Positions 53,507 through 62,193 of a stretch of 64,000 nt of DNA are shown piece after piece. The notes under the pieces were generated by a model, which had not been told where the DNA came from, searched no databases, and worked only from the letters and a program-made list of their open reading frames with translations. How positions within the stretch are numbered: the stretch's first letter is position 1; each line of letters starts with the position of its first letter. A program made the position numbers and the translations under genes. The stretch covers positions 1 through 64,000 of the forward strand of contig NZ_JAMOKO010000005.1 in the NCBI RefSeq assembly GCF_023656745.1, in the 5' to 3' direction. Origin of the DNA: Collinsella sp. BG-O-102. GTDB taxonomy: Bacteria > Actinomycetota > Coriobacteriia > Coriobacteriales > Coriobacteriaceae.

Positions 53507-56164
53507 ATGAGTGCTGACTACCCGTCAATGACTACGGCCGAGATCCGCTCCAAGTTCCTCAACTTCTTTGAGGAGCGCGGTCTTAAGCTCTATCCTTCTT
53601 CGTCCCTTGTTCCCGACGACCCCTCGCTGCTGCTTGCCAACGCCGGCATGAACCAGTTTAAGGAGTACTACCAGGGCAAGAAGACCATGAAGGAGATCGG
53701 CGCGATCTCCTGCCAGAAGTGTGTCCGCACCAACGACATCGACTGCATCGGCGAGGACGGCCGTCACCTGTCGTTCTTCGAGATGCTCGGTGACTTCTCC
53801 TTTGGCGGCGTCTCCAAGCAGCAGGCTTGCGCTTGGGCCTTCGAGCTCATCACCAAGGAGTTCAAGCTGCCGCTCGATCGCCTGTACTTTACCGTCTTTA
53901 CCGAGGACGACGAGACCCACGACGTGTGGCGTTCTCTGGGCGTTGCCGAGGACCACATCTCCCGCCTGGGCGAGGACGACAACTTCTGGGCTGCCGGCCC
54001 CACCGGCCCCTGCGGTCCGTGCTCCGAGATCTACTTTGACATGGGCGAGGAGGTCGGTTGCGGCAGCCCCGACTGCAAGCCCGGCTGCGACTGCGACCGC
54101 TTCCTTGAGTTCTGGAACCTCGTGTTTACCCAGTACGACCGCCAGGAGGACGGCTCCATGCCGGAGCTGCCGCACCGCAACCTCGATACGGGCATGGGCC
54201 TGGAGCGCATGGCCGCCATCATGCAGCACAAGACCGCCAACTACGACGGCGATTTGATGCAGCACCTCATCAAGCTGGGCGAGGAGATCAGCGGCAAGAC
54301 CTATGACGCCGACGATTACTCCGGTGCCAGCCGCTCCCTGCGCATCATCGCCGACCACTCCCGTGCCGTCGACTTTATGATCTCTGACGGCATCCTCCCC
54401 GGTAACGAGGGTCGCGAGTACGTCCTTCGCCGTCTGCTCCGCCGTGCCGTGTTCCACGGCCGCCTGCTGGGCATCGAGGGTGCCTTCCTAACCAAGTTCA
54501 TCGACGAGGTCAACGCTCAGATGGGCGAGGCCTATCCCGAGCTGCTCAAGAACGTCGCACTCGTCAAGGGTATCGTCGCCTCTGAGGAGGAGCGCTTCTC
54601 CACGACGCTCGACAACGGCCGCGTCTACCTGGACGAGGCCCTGGCAGCGCTTGCCGATGGCGCCGTGCTCCCGGGTGATGTCGCCTTTAAGCTGCACGAC
54701 ACCTTTGGTTTCCCCATCGACCTGACCGTCGAGATTGCCGGCACCGCCGGCCACGACGTCGACATGGACGGCTTTACCGCTTGCATGGAGGACCAGAAGG
54801 CCCGTGCTCGCGCCAATGCCAAGGGCGACGCCTGGGGCAGCTTCAACGATGTGTGGGTCGAGCTTTCGGACAAGGTCGCTGCGACCGAGTTCGACGGCTA
54901 TGACAACGATGTGATCGAAGGCGCCAAGGTTGTCGCCATCGTGCGCAACGGCGAGTCCGTCGAGTCCGCTGCCGCGGGCGATGATGTTGAGGTCGTGCTC
55001 GACCGCACCCCGTTCTATGCCGAGATGGGCGGCCAGCAGGGTGACGCCGGCGAGCTTTCCGCCGAGGGCGTTTCGCTGACCGTTTCCGATACCAAGATCC
55101 ACAACGGCCTGTATGCCCACGTTGCGCACGCCGCCGAGGGCACGCTGACCGTCGGTGCTACCGTGACCGCCGCGCTCGACGCCGAGCGCCGTGGCTTCCT
55201 GCGCCGCAACCACACCGCCACGCACCTGCTCGACGCTGCCCTTAAGCAGGTCCTGGGCGAGCACGTCTCCCAGGCCGGCTCGCTGGTGACGCCCGAGCAC
55301 CTGCGCTTTGACTTTACACACTTCGAGGCCCTGTCCTCCGAGCAGCTCAAGGCTGTCGAGGACCTGGTCAACCAGCAGATCTTCGCTTCCAAGCCGGTCG
55401 TGACCCGTGTCATGGGCATCGACGAGGCTAAGGCTGCCGGCGCTGTCGCCCTGTTTGGCGAGAAGTACGGTGACGTCGTCCGCGTTGTCTCCGTGGGCGC
55501 TGAGGACCAGCCGTTCTCCCGCGAACTCTGCGGTGGCACACACGCTGCCAACACCGCCGAGATCGGCCTGTTCAAGATCATTTCCGAGTCCTCCACGGGC
55601 TCCAATGTCCGCCGTATCGAGGCCGTGACCTCTAAGGGTGCCCTCGACTATATGGCCGACCGCCTGGCACTCTTTGACGCCGCTGCTACTGCGCTCAAGT
55701 GCCGCGTGGATGAGGTTCCCGCTCGCGTGGAGAACCTGCAGGCCGAGCTGCGCGAGACGTCCAATAAGCTCAAGAAGGCTCTGACCGGTGGCTCCTCCGA
55801 CGCCATCTCCAGCGCCATCGAGGTCGCCGTCGAGCTCGACGGCTATAAGCTCGTTGTCGCTGAGCTCCAGGGCCTTGAGGCTGCCGACCTCCGCAACGTA
55901 TGGGATACCGTGCATCAGAAGGTCGCCGGCCCTGTCGCTTGTGTCGTCGCCAGCGTGACTGAGAAGGGCACTCCGGCCCTGCTCGCTGCCGGCTCCGATG
56001 ACGCCGTCAAGGCCGGTTTCCACGCCGGTAACGTGATCAAGCAGATCGCGGGCCTGGTTGACGGTCGCGGTGGTGGCCGTCCCAACATGGCCCAGGCCGG
56101 TGGCAAGAACGCTGCCGGTATCGCCGATGCCCTCGCGGCCGCTAAGACCGCACTCGGCGCCTAA
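53507..56164 (+). CDS. alaS: Alanyl-tRNA synthetase
   Basis: Class II synthetase for tRNA-Ala. The 885 aa product has the catalytic core (FFEMLGDFSFGG, NLVFTQYDRQ, NLDTGMGLERMA), the editing domain with zinc ligands HTATHLLDAAL and CGGTHAANTAEIG, and the C-terminal C-Ala domain (DGRGGGRPNMAQAGGKN). The ATG at 53507 starts MSADYPSMTTAEIRSKFL with GAGGAG upstream; the longer open frame contains the terminator and promoter. Confidence 0.97.
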   Translation: MSADYPSMTTAEIRSKFLNFFEERGLKLYPSSSLVPDDPSLLLANAGMNQFKEYYQGKKTMKEIGAISCQKCVRTNDIDCIGEDGRHLSFFEMLGDFSFGGVSKQQACAWAFELITKEFKLPLDRLYFTVFTEDDETHDVWRSLGVAEDHISRLGEDDNFWAAGPTGPCGPCSEIYFDMGEEVGCGSPDCKPGCDCDRFLEFWNLVFTQYDRQEDGSMPELPHRNLDTGMGLERMAAIMQHKTANYDGDLMQHLIKLGEEISGKTYDADDYSGASRSLRIIADHSRAVDFMISDGILPGNEGREYVLRRLLRRAVFHGRLLGIEGAFLTKFIDEVNAQMGEAYPELLKNVALVKGIVASEEERFSTTLDNGRVYLDEALAALADGAVLPGDVAFKLHDTFGFPIDLTVEIAGTAGHDVDMDGFTACMEDQKARARANAKGDAWGSFNDVWVELSDKVAATEFDGYDNDVIEGAKVVAIVRNGESVESAAAGDDVEVVLDRTPFYAEMGGQQGDAGELSAEGVSLTVSDTKIHNGLYAHVAHAAEGTLTVGATVTAALDAERRGFLRRNHTATHLLDAALKQVLGEHVSQAGSLVTPEHLRFDFTHFEALSSEQLKAVEDLVNQQIFASKPVVTRVMGIDEAKAAGAVALFGEKYGDVVRVVSVGAEDQPFSRELCGGTHAANTAEIGLFKIISESSTGSNVRRIEAVTSKGALDYMADRLALFDAAATALKCRVDEVPARVENLQAELRETSNKLKKALTGGSSDAISSAIEVAVELDGYKLVVAELQGLEAADLRNVWDTVHQKVAGPVACVVASVTEKGTPALLAAGSDDAVKAGFHAGNVIKQIAGLVDGRGGGRPNMAQAGGKNAAGIADALAAAKTALGA

Positions 56165-56181
56165 GAATCTAAGAAGTCACT

Positions 56182-56610
56182 GTGGTCGCGCTTGCGCTGG
56201 ACATAGGGGAGACCAGGATCGGCATTGCCGTCTCGAGCCGTGATGGCAAGATGGCGATGCCCGTCAAGGTGCTTCCGGCTGCCGAGGTCACCGGTATGGC
56301 CAAGACGTTCCGCTACCTGGTTGAGGACTATGAGCCCGACATCCTGGTAAGCGGACGTCCCCTGACCATGGCCGGTGAGCCCGGCCCTCAGGCCGAGCGC
56401 GTTGCCGCTGTGGCGCAAAAGATTGCCGACGAGCTCGATCTTCCGTTGGAGTTTGAGGACGAGCGTCTGTCCTCGCAAGAGGCCAAGCGTATCCTGCGCG
56501 AGCAGGGACTCAACGAAAAGCAGATGAGGGGCAAGATCGACATGATTGCCGCCAGCCTGTTTTTGCAGACGTGGCTCGATCGTAAAAACGAGGAGGTTTC
56601 GCATGCCTAG
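56182..56610 (+). CDS. ruvX: YqgF/RuvX family putative Holliday junction resolvase
   Basis: RNase H-fold nuclease implicated in rRNA 5' processing or junction resolution. The 142 aa product has LALDIGETRIGIAVS (first acidic residue), DILVSGRPLTMAG, FEDERLSSQEA and KIDMIAASLFLQTWL (last Asp). GTG start 17 nt after alaS. alaS-ruvX-mltG is a standard actinobacterial and Firmicute order. Confidence 0.93.
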   Translation: MVALALDIGETRIGIAVSSRDGKMAMPVKVLPAAEVTGMAKTFRYLVEDYEPDILVSGRPLTMAGEPGPQAERVAAVAQKIADELDLPLEFEDERLSSQEAKRILREQGLNEKQMRGKIDMIAASLFLQTWLDRKNEEVSHA

Positions 56611-58036
56611 TGCTTCCGATCCGCGCCAGCCGAATCGTACACAGCAGCCGGCGTCGCGCCCTGCCCAGCCTGGCCAGCGTCCGGCACAGCCGACTCAGCG
56701 CGCAGCTCAGCCTGCCGCGCGCCCGGCGCAGTCCTTCTCTCGTTCGGCCCAACCTGTTCAACGGACGGGTCAGCAGCCTTCTGCTCGTTCGGTTCAGCAT
56801 TCGGCTTCTCACGCGGCTCAGCAGCCCACTGCTCGTACGGCCCAGCCTGCAGGCGGCACCCGCTTTAAGCAGCAGGCACCTACCCAGCGAACGCAGGCCC
56901 CCCAATCGCATTCGCATCACGCTCGTGGTTCGCATGGCGTTGCTCCGGCGACCCGCTCGAGCTACAACACGCATGTTCGTCGCGGTGCTCAAAAGAAAAG
57001 CTCCCCGGTGCCTATGATTATCGGTGGCGTTGTTGCCGTGCTTGCGCTTGTCGCGATCGTTTTCTTTGTCGTGCCAGCCTTCAAGGGCTTCTTTGGCGGT
57101 GAGGGTGCGAAAGTCGTTGCAGGCCAGCAGGTTACTATCACGATTCCCGACGGTGCCTCGGGTGACAGCATCGCTTCGATTCTCTCCGAGAATCATATCG
57201 TCGAAAATCCCAAGGATTATTATGCGGCGGTGAAAAAGCTCAACGCCGATATGTCGCTCAAGCCTGGTGATTATTCGTTCACCACACTCATGGATGCGAC
57301 CAAGGTTGTTCAGCAGCTCATGGAAGGCCCCAACGCGGGCTCCAATGCGCTGACTATCCCTGAGGGCCTGACGGTCGATCAAGTCGCCGACCGTGTGGCC
57401 CAGGCCTACGACAGCATCTCTAAGGAAGACTTCCTCAACCAGGCCAAGGCCTCCAACTACGTGGACGACTATAGCTTCCTTAAGGGCGCCGCTAACGACT
57501 CGCTCGAGGGTTTCTTGTTCCCCAAGACCTATTCGTTGGGTGATTCGCCGACGGCCGATGGCGTGATTCGCGCTATGCTCGATCAGTTTAAGACCGAGTA
57601 CAAGTCGCTTGACTTTGCGAACTGCGAAGCCAAGATTAAGGAGCGCTATGGCGTGGAGATGTCCGACTACGACATCGTCAACTTGGCCTCTATCGTTGAG
57701 CGCGAGGGCCTCAACGCCGACCAGCGCGCGCACGTGGCCTCGGTCTTCTACAACCGCCTTGCCGGCAAGCTCGACGGTCTGCGCTATCTCAACAGCGATG
57801 CGACCATGATGTATGTCACCGGTGGCGAGGTTACCGCCGACGACCTGCAGAGCGATAGTCCGTATAACACCTATAAACACGAGGGTCTGCCGCCCACGCC
57901 CATCTGCTCTCCGTCGCTCGAGGCACTCAAGGCCACGCTTGAGCCGATCGACTCCGAGGACCTGTATTTCTACATTACGCAGGACGAGGAGTACTTCTCG
58001 CAAACCTACGAAGAGCATCAACAGTCTTGGAATTAA
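56603..58036 (+). CDS. mltG: Endolytic transglycosylase MltG
   Basis: Cleaves nascent glycan strands during peptidoglycan synthesis. The 477 aa product begins with about 135 residues rich in Gln, Pro, Ala, Arg and Ser with loose QPxxRPAQP-like repeats, then one TM helix (about 137-158), a LysM-like segment (ITIPDGASGDSIASILSEN) and the YceG catalytic domain with Glu366 in LASIVEREGL. The ATG at 56603 has AGGAGG 6 nt upstream and overlaps ruvX by 8 nt. Confidence 0.94.
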   Translation: MPSASDPRQPNRTQQPASRPAQPGQRPAQPTQRAAQPAARPAQSFSRSAQPVQRTGQQPSARSVQHSASHAAQQPTARTAQPAGGTRFKQQAPTQRTQAPQSHSHHARGSHGVAPATRSSYNTHVRRGAQKKSSPVPMIIGGVVAVLALVAIVFFVVPAFKGFFGGEGAKVVAGQQVTITIPDGASGDSIASILSENHIVENPKDYYAAVKKLNADMSLKPGDYSFTTLMDATKVVQQLMEGPNAGSNALTIPEGLTVDQVADRVAQAYDSISKEDFLNQAKASNYVDDYSFLKGAANDSLEGFLFPKTYSLGDSPTADGVIRAMLDQFKTEYKSLDFANCEAKIKERYGVEMSDYDIVNLASIVEREGLNADQRAHVASVFYNRLAGKLDGLRYLNSDATMMYVTGGEVTADDLQSDSPYNTYKHEGLPPTPICSPSLEALKATLEPIDSEDLYFYITQDEEYFSQTYEEHQQSWN

Positions 58037-58037
58037 C

Positions 58038-58535
58038 ATGAGGATTTTTAGCCCCAAACGATACGTTGCCTCGGTCGATCGCATCGACCTTGATACCCTG
58101 TGGGCCGATGGCAAACGCGCCATTCTGCTCGATCGCGATAACACCCTGGTGCCGCGCGACACCGAGCAGGTTCCCGCCGCGGTTTCTGCTTGGCTCGACG
58201 CCGCCCGCGCCAAAGGTTTTAAGCTGTGCATGGTGTCCAACAACTGGCATCGCGACCAGGTCATGAGCTCTGCACGCGAGCTGGGACTCGAGGCCATCAG
58301 CCACGCCATGAAGCCGGCGCCGTTTGCCCTCAAGGCGGGTCTTAAACGCCTCGGCGCCACAGCCGACGAGGCGGTGCTGATCGGTGATCAGCTCTACACG
58401 GACGTGTGGAGCGGCAACTTCGCCGGCGTCGATACCATCCTGGTAAAGCCGCAGGCGACGCAGGACCTGTGGTATACGCAGATCTTCCGTATCTTTGAGC
58501 ACCGGGCCTTGCGCGACCTTCCCTGCGAGGAATAG
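58038..58535 (+). CDS. YqeG family HAD-IIIA phosphatase
   Basis: HAD-superfamily phosphatase of the YqeG type (phosphatidylglycerophosphate phosphatase-like family). The 165 aa product has motif I LLDRDNTLVP, motif II VSNN, Lys in HAMKPAPFALKAG and motif III LIGDQLYTDV. It begins 1 nt after the mltG stop region and sits where aroE/aroC are usual in many actinobacteria. Confidence 0.9.
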   Translation: MRIFSPKRYVASVDRIDLDTLWADGKRAILLDRDNTLVPRDTEQVPAAVSAWLDAARAKGFKLCMVSNNWHRDQVMSSARELGLEAISHAMKPAPFALKAGLKRLGATADEAVLIGDQLYTDVWSGNFAGVDTILVKPQATQDLWYTQIFRIFEHRALRDLPCEE

Positions 58536-58543
58536 GTCTCGCT

Positions 58544-59077
58544 ATGTCCCAGCATACCAAACACGGCTGTGACCATATCTTCTTTATCGGCTTTTTGGGC
58601 GCGGGCAAATCGACGCTCGCGCGCAACGTCGGCACTATGTTCAAGCGGCGTTTTATCGATACCGACCGCCTGGTCGTGCGCCGTTGCGGTAAGTCGGTAA
58701 CCGAGATTTTTGAGACCGAGGGTGAGGGTCGTTTTCGCGAGCTCGAGACCTCGGCGCTCCGTTCGCTCCAAAGCGAGCGCAGCCTGTTGGTTTCGTGCGG
58801 GGGCGGTATCGTCGAAACGCCGGTGAATATTGAGCTGATGCACGAAATGGGTACGTGCGTGTACCTCGAGGGTGACTTCGAGGATTCGATTCGCCAGATT
58901 CGTCGGTCCGACACGCGCCCCGATTTCCGTTCGCCCGAGCACGCTGCGCGCCTGTTTGAGCATCGCCGTCCGCTGTATCGCCAGGCCGCCGACCTTACCC
59001 TTGATATTCGCAACAAGTCCTTCGAGGACGTTTCCTACCTTTGTGCCGAGATGCTTTTGGAGCGTGGACTGCTATGA
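58544..59077 (+). CDS. aroK: Shikimate kinase
   Basis: Phosphorylates shikimate, or a related substrate, with ATP. The 177 aa product keeps the family motifs: Walker A GFLGAGKST, FIDTDRLV (substrate Asp), EGRFRELE (Arg of the shikimate site), SCGGGIV (glycine motif) and the lid/adenine region RRSDTRPDF...RRPLYRQAA. It overlaps the aroB-like gene by 4 nt. Because that gene looks inactive as AroB, the physiological substrate here is uncertain. Confidence 0.88.
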   Translation: MSQHTKHGCDHIFFIGFLGAGKSTLARNVGTMFKRRFIDTDRLVVRRCGKSVTEIFETEGEGRFRELETSALRSLQSERSLLVSCGGGIVETPVNIELMHEMGTCVYLEGDFEDSIRQIRRSDTRPDFRSPEHAARLFEHRRPLYRQAADLTLDIRNKSFEDVSYLCAEMLLERGLL

Positions 59078-60183
59078 TTCGCCGTCAACTGATCAATTTC
59101 CAAAACCGCAGTGTCGATGTCCGCGTCGGATTGGGCGCGTTCGATGAGCTGTCGCGCATGTTTGCCTCGGCTGTGGGCAAACCTAAGCGCGCGATGGTGG
59201 TTTGGAACTCCGCCACATCCGAGCGTTTTGGTGAAGTCGTCGAGCATGCGCTGGTCGACGCCGGTTTTGTCGTGTCGCCGCTAGTCCTCGAGGTTTCGCC
59301 TGCTGGTGCCACGCTGGTCGATGCCGATACCGTCTTTGGCGCCCTGTCGGCTAACGGCATTACCTGCGACGATTTGGTTGTCGCTGTCGGCGATACAGCG
59401 ACCTGCTCGGTCGTTTGTTGGTGTGCCAATCAGTGGTGCGGTCGCACCGAGTGCGCCTTACTGCCGACGACGTTCGACGCCATGCTCACGGTCGCGACGA
59501 CCATGAAGCCGCTCGTCGCCTCGTCGGCGAATGCGCTTCCCGCTATCGCGTTCCGTCCCGAACCGGGCTTGGTCGTGTGTGACCTCGACCTTGTTCGCGA
59601 GGCGGACCCCGAGGACCTTAAGCTCGGCTATGTGGTACTTGTTGGCACCATGCTTTCGAGCAGCAAGTCCCGCTGGAATCAGTTTACTGAGACCGTCCCC
59701 GAGATTCTCGCGGGCGAGGAGGTCGCGCTCGTCAATGCCGTTCAATGGTCTCAGACTGCCCGCAAGGACGTACTGATGGCCACGAACCCGAGCGCCCGCC
59801 ATGCGCTCGATTTTGGTAAGACGGGGGAGCGTACCTTGCGCGCTTGCTTGGGTGATGCCGCTTCGCAGGTCCCTGCCTATCAGCTGTTATCCGAGGGCAT
59901 GCGCTTTGAGGCGCGCCTAGCACATGATGCCTGCGACTTTGATATCGATTACGTCTTTGAGGTCGATGACTGCCTGGAGGACTTTGGTATCGAGGAACTT
60001 GCCTTCGATCTGGAGCCTGCCGCATATATCGAGGAGTTCCGCAGACAGCAGTTCGCGCGCTCAAACCGCAGCATGCTGCCGCTGCCCGCAGCACTCGGTG
60101 CCATTCGCCTAACGAGCGTTGAGGACGAGGTTCTTGAGCGCCATGCTCACGCCTACTTGGCTTCTCGCAAAGAACTTCTCTAA
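59074..60183 (+). CDS. AroB-like protein, probably not an active dehydroquinate synthase
   Basis: The 369 aa product has the overall AroB layout: GLGAFDEL, a Rossmann-like half, LLPTTFDAM in the place of PTTLLAQVD, and a C-terminal helical half. Key residues are missing. The NAD GGG loop reads AVGDTATCS (about 104-110). The GGK substrate segment is absent. GLAEVIK is replaced by LGYVVLVGT. The metal motif LNFGHTFGHA reads LDFGKTGERTLRA (Lys249 for His), and the HGEAV segment reads SEGMRF. The frame is intact, so it is a divergent paralogue and not an obvious pseudogene. Start by ATGA overlap with aroK. Confidence 0.75.
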   Translation: MIRRQLINFQNRSVDVRVGLGAFDELSRMFASAVGKPKRAMVVWNSATSERFGEVVEHALVDAGFVVSPLVLEVSPAGATLVDADTVFGALSANGITCDDLVVAVGDTATCSVVCWCANQWCGRTECALLPTTFDAMLTVATTMKPLVASSANALPAIAFRPEPGLVVCDLDLVREADPEDLKLGYVVLVGTMLSSSKSRWNQFTETVPEILAGEEVALVNAVQWSQTARKDVLMATNPSARHALDFGKTGERTLRACLGDAASQVPAYQLLSEGMRFEARLAHDACDFDIDYVFEVDDCLEDFGIEELAFDLEPAAYIEEFRRQQFARSNRSMLPLPAALGAIRLTSVEDEVLERHAHAYLASRKELL

Positions 60184-60189
60184 GATTTA

Positions 60190-60218
60190 TTGACATCCAT
60201 CGTCTTTCGTATCATGTT
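60190..60218 (+). promoter_or_regulatory. Candidate promoter of pepQ
   Basis: A perfect TTGACA (60190-60195) with the weak -10 CATGTT (60213-60218) at 17 bp, right after the aroB-like stop. The leader would be about 90 nt. Confidence 0.4.
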
Positions 60219-60220
60219 GA

Positions 60221-60283
60221 GGGGCGGGTTTTCTATCGGTTGCGGATCGCATGCGATTCCGTCGTTCGGTTGAGACCCGTCCC
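60221..60283 (+). other. Structured leader before pepQ
   Basis: GGGGCGGGTT (60221-60230) can pair with GACCCGTCCC (60274-60283), with two G-U pairs, enclosing the near-palindrome CGGATCGCATGCGATTCCG (60243-60261). No T-run follows. I do not recognise a known riboswitch class. Confidence 0.45.
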
Positions 60284-60315
60284 GTCTATATAGAGACAAC
60301 AAGAAAGGAATCTGC

Positions 60316-61446
60316 ATGTCTGAGTTTGCTGCCGGTCCTGCCGGTCGTATCGAGCGTGTCCATGCCCTGATGGCCGAGCGCGGCTACGACGCTATCGTGG
60401 TGCGCGACGAGGCCAACCTTCGTTGGCTTACGGGCGTGAAGGGCGTCTTCGACTACACCTTCGAGTTCCCGCACGCTGCGTTTATTACGGTCGACCAGTG
60501 CCTGTTCCACACCGACTCGCGCTACCTCAACAGCTTTGAGGAGAACACGCCCGCCGGCAGCCCCTGGGTCTACGACATGGACGAGGGTACCATTCCCGGC
60601 TGGGTCGCCGGCAAGATCGCGGCTAACAAGTGCCGTGTCTGCGCTGTCGAGGACGATATGCAGATTAACTTCTACCAAGGTATTCAGCGCGGCCTGGAGG
60701 ACCGTTCCGTCGCCTGCATGCTGCCGCTGATGCACGACGACATCCGCAAGATGCGCGCCATCAAGGATGCCGAGGAGATCGAGCTCATGCGTCACGCACA
60801 GTCGATCACCGACGCCGCCTTCCAGCACATGCTCGGCTTTATTAAGCCCGGTATGACCGAGAAGCGGGTTCGCAACGAGCTCGAGAACTTTATGTTCGCC
60901 AACGGCGCCGACAGCTTGGCCTTCGGCTCCATTGTGGCGAGCGGGCCCAACACCGCCAACCCGCATGCCGTGCCGAGTGACCGTGTCATCGAGAAGGGCG
61001 ACTTCGTCCTCATGGATTACGGCGCGGGCTACTGCGATTATCGTTCCGACATGACGCGCACTGTCGTGATGGGCGAGCCTACCCAGGAACAGCTCGACCT
61101 GTACGCGCTCGTGCGCCGTACGCACGAGGAGTGCGTCGCCGCCATCCATCCGGGCGTCGAGGGCAACGACATTTTCAAGCTTTCCAAGAAGATCATCGGC
61201 GATGCCGGTTATGGCGATTATTACAACCATGGTCTGGGTCACGGCGTGGGCATCGACATCCATGAGCTGCCCAACTTCAACCGCAGTAAGAACACCATCG
61301 AGGTCGGCTCGGTTGTCACCATGGAGCCCGGCGTCTACCTGCCCGGTGTGGGCGGCGTGCGTCTGGAGGACTACGGCGTGGTCACCGAGAACGGCTACGA
61401 GCCCTTCACCAAGACCCCGCACGACCTGCACGTCATCGATTGCTAG
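60316..61446 (+). CDS. pepQ: Xaa-Pro peptidase, M24 family
   Basis: Cytoplasmic aminopeptidase P/prolidase-type enzyme acting on X-Pro bonds. The 376 aa product has the N-terminal creatinase-like domain and the pita-bread domain with the five metal ligands: Asp in MDYGAGY, Asp in SDMTRT, His in GLGHGVG, Glu in TMEPGVY and Glu in RLEDYG. AAGAAAGG lies upstream of the ATG. A strong terminator separates it from efp; the pepQ-efp pairing is common and links X-Pro peptide turnover to polyproline translation. Confidence 0.93.
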   Translation: MSEFAAGPAGRIERVHALMAERGYDAIVVRDEANLRWLTGVKGVFDYTFEFPHAAFITVDQCLFHTDSRYLNSFEENTPAGSPWVYDMDEGTIPGWVAGKIAANKCRVCAVEDDMQINFYQGIQRGLEDRSVACMLPLMHDDIRKMRAIKDAEEIELMRHAQSITDAAFQHMLGFIKPGMTEKRVRNELENFMFANGADSLAFGSIVASGPNTANPHAVPSDRVIEKGDFVLMDYGAGYCDYRSDMTRTVVMGEPTQEQLDLYALVRRTHEECVAAIHPGVEGNDIFKLSKKIIGDAGYGDYYNHGLGHGVGIDIHELPNFNRSKNTIEVGSVVTMEPGVYLPGVGGVRLEDYGVVTENGYEPFTKTPHDLHVIDC

Positions 61447-61468
61447 CCCATTTCGATAGATTTTTGGG

Positions 61469-61512
61469 GCGGGGCGTCCGGATCGATTCGGACGCCCCGC
61501 GTTCTCTTTTTA
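61469..61512 (+). terminator. Terminator of pepQ
   Basis: GCGGGGCGTCCG (61469-61480) pairs perfectly with CGGACGCCCCGC (61489-61500), followed by GTTCTCTTTTT. Confidence 0.8.
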
Positions 61513-61519
61513 TGCGCTC

Positions 61520-61548
61520 GCTACAGGCGCCGTCTGCAAGTGTATAAT
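61520..61548 (+). promoter_or_regulatory. Promoter of efp-asp23-nusB-xseB
   Basis: GCTACA (61520-61525), 17 bp spacer, perfect TATAAT (61543-61548), about 58 bp before efp. Confidence 0.6.
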
Positions 61549-61605
61549 TTCGGTCGTATGTAATTTGGACGCTTGTGCGTTCTGCCCATAACAAGAAAGG
61601 TCGCT

Positions 61606-62169
61606 ATGCCTACCATTTCTACCGCCGACTTCAAGAACGGCCTCGGTCTCCGCATCAAGGACAAGGTCTACACCATCGTCGAGTTTCAGCATGTCAAGCC
61701 GGGCAAGGGCGGCGCGTTTGTGCGCTACAAGACCCGCGACATCAAGAGCGGCCGCGTCGTCGAGAACACCTGCAACGCCGGCACCAAGTTCGAGAGCGTC
61801 ATGCTCACCACCCGTGAGTTCCAGTACCTCTACAACGATGGCGCCGACTACATCTTCATGGACAACGAGACCTATGAGCAGGTTCCCGTTCCCGAGGACA
61901 TGGTGGGCGAGAACTCCAAGTGGCTGCGCGAGAACGACATTTGCCAGCTGCTCTTCGCCGACGATGAGCTCATGGGCGTGACCCCGCCGATGTTCATCGA
62001 GACCACCATCGTCCAGACCGACCCGGGCTTTAAGGGCGACACCGTCCAGGGTTCCACCAAGCCGGCCACGATCGACACCGGCGCTGTCATCCAGGTCCCC
62101 ATGTACCTCAACGAGGGCGAGGTCATCAAGGTTGACACCCGCGACGGCAAGTTCGTCTCCCGCGTCTAG
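61606..62169 (+). CDS. efp: Elongation factor P
   Basis: Relieves ribosome stalling at polyproline stretches. The 187 aa product has the N-terminal KOW-like domain with the tip loop KPGKGGAFVRYK (Lys34 at the tip), then two OB domains ending FIETTIVQTDPGFKGDT...GKFVSRV. The ATG at 61606 has AAGAAAGG upstream. No EpmA-type or EarP-type modification gene is seen near it. Confidence 0.97.
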   Translation: MPTISTADFKNGLGLRIKDKVYTIVEFQHVKPGKGGAFVRYKTRDIKSGRVVENTCNAGTKFESVMLTTREFQYLYNDGADYIFMDNETYEQVPVPEDMVGENSKWLRENDICQLLFADDELMGVTPPMFIETTIVQTDPGFKGDTVQGSTKPATIDTGAVIQVPMYLNEGEVIKVDTRDGKFVSRV

Positions 62170-62193
62170 CAACCAACTCTTCTAGGAGGACTC

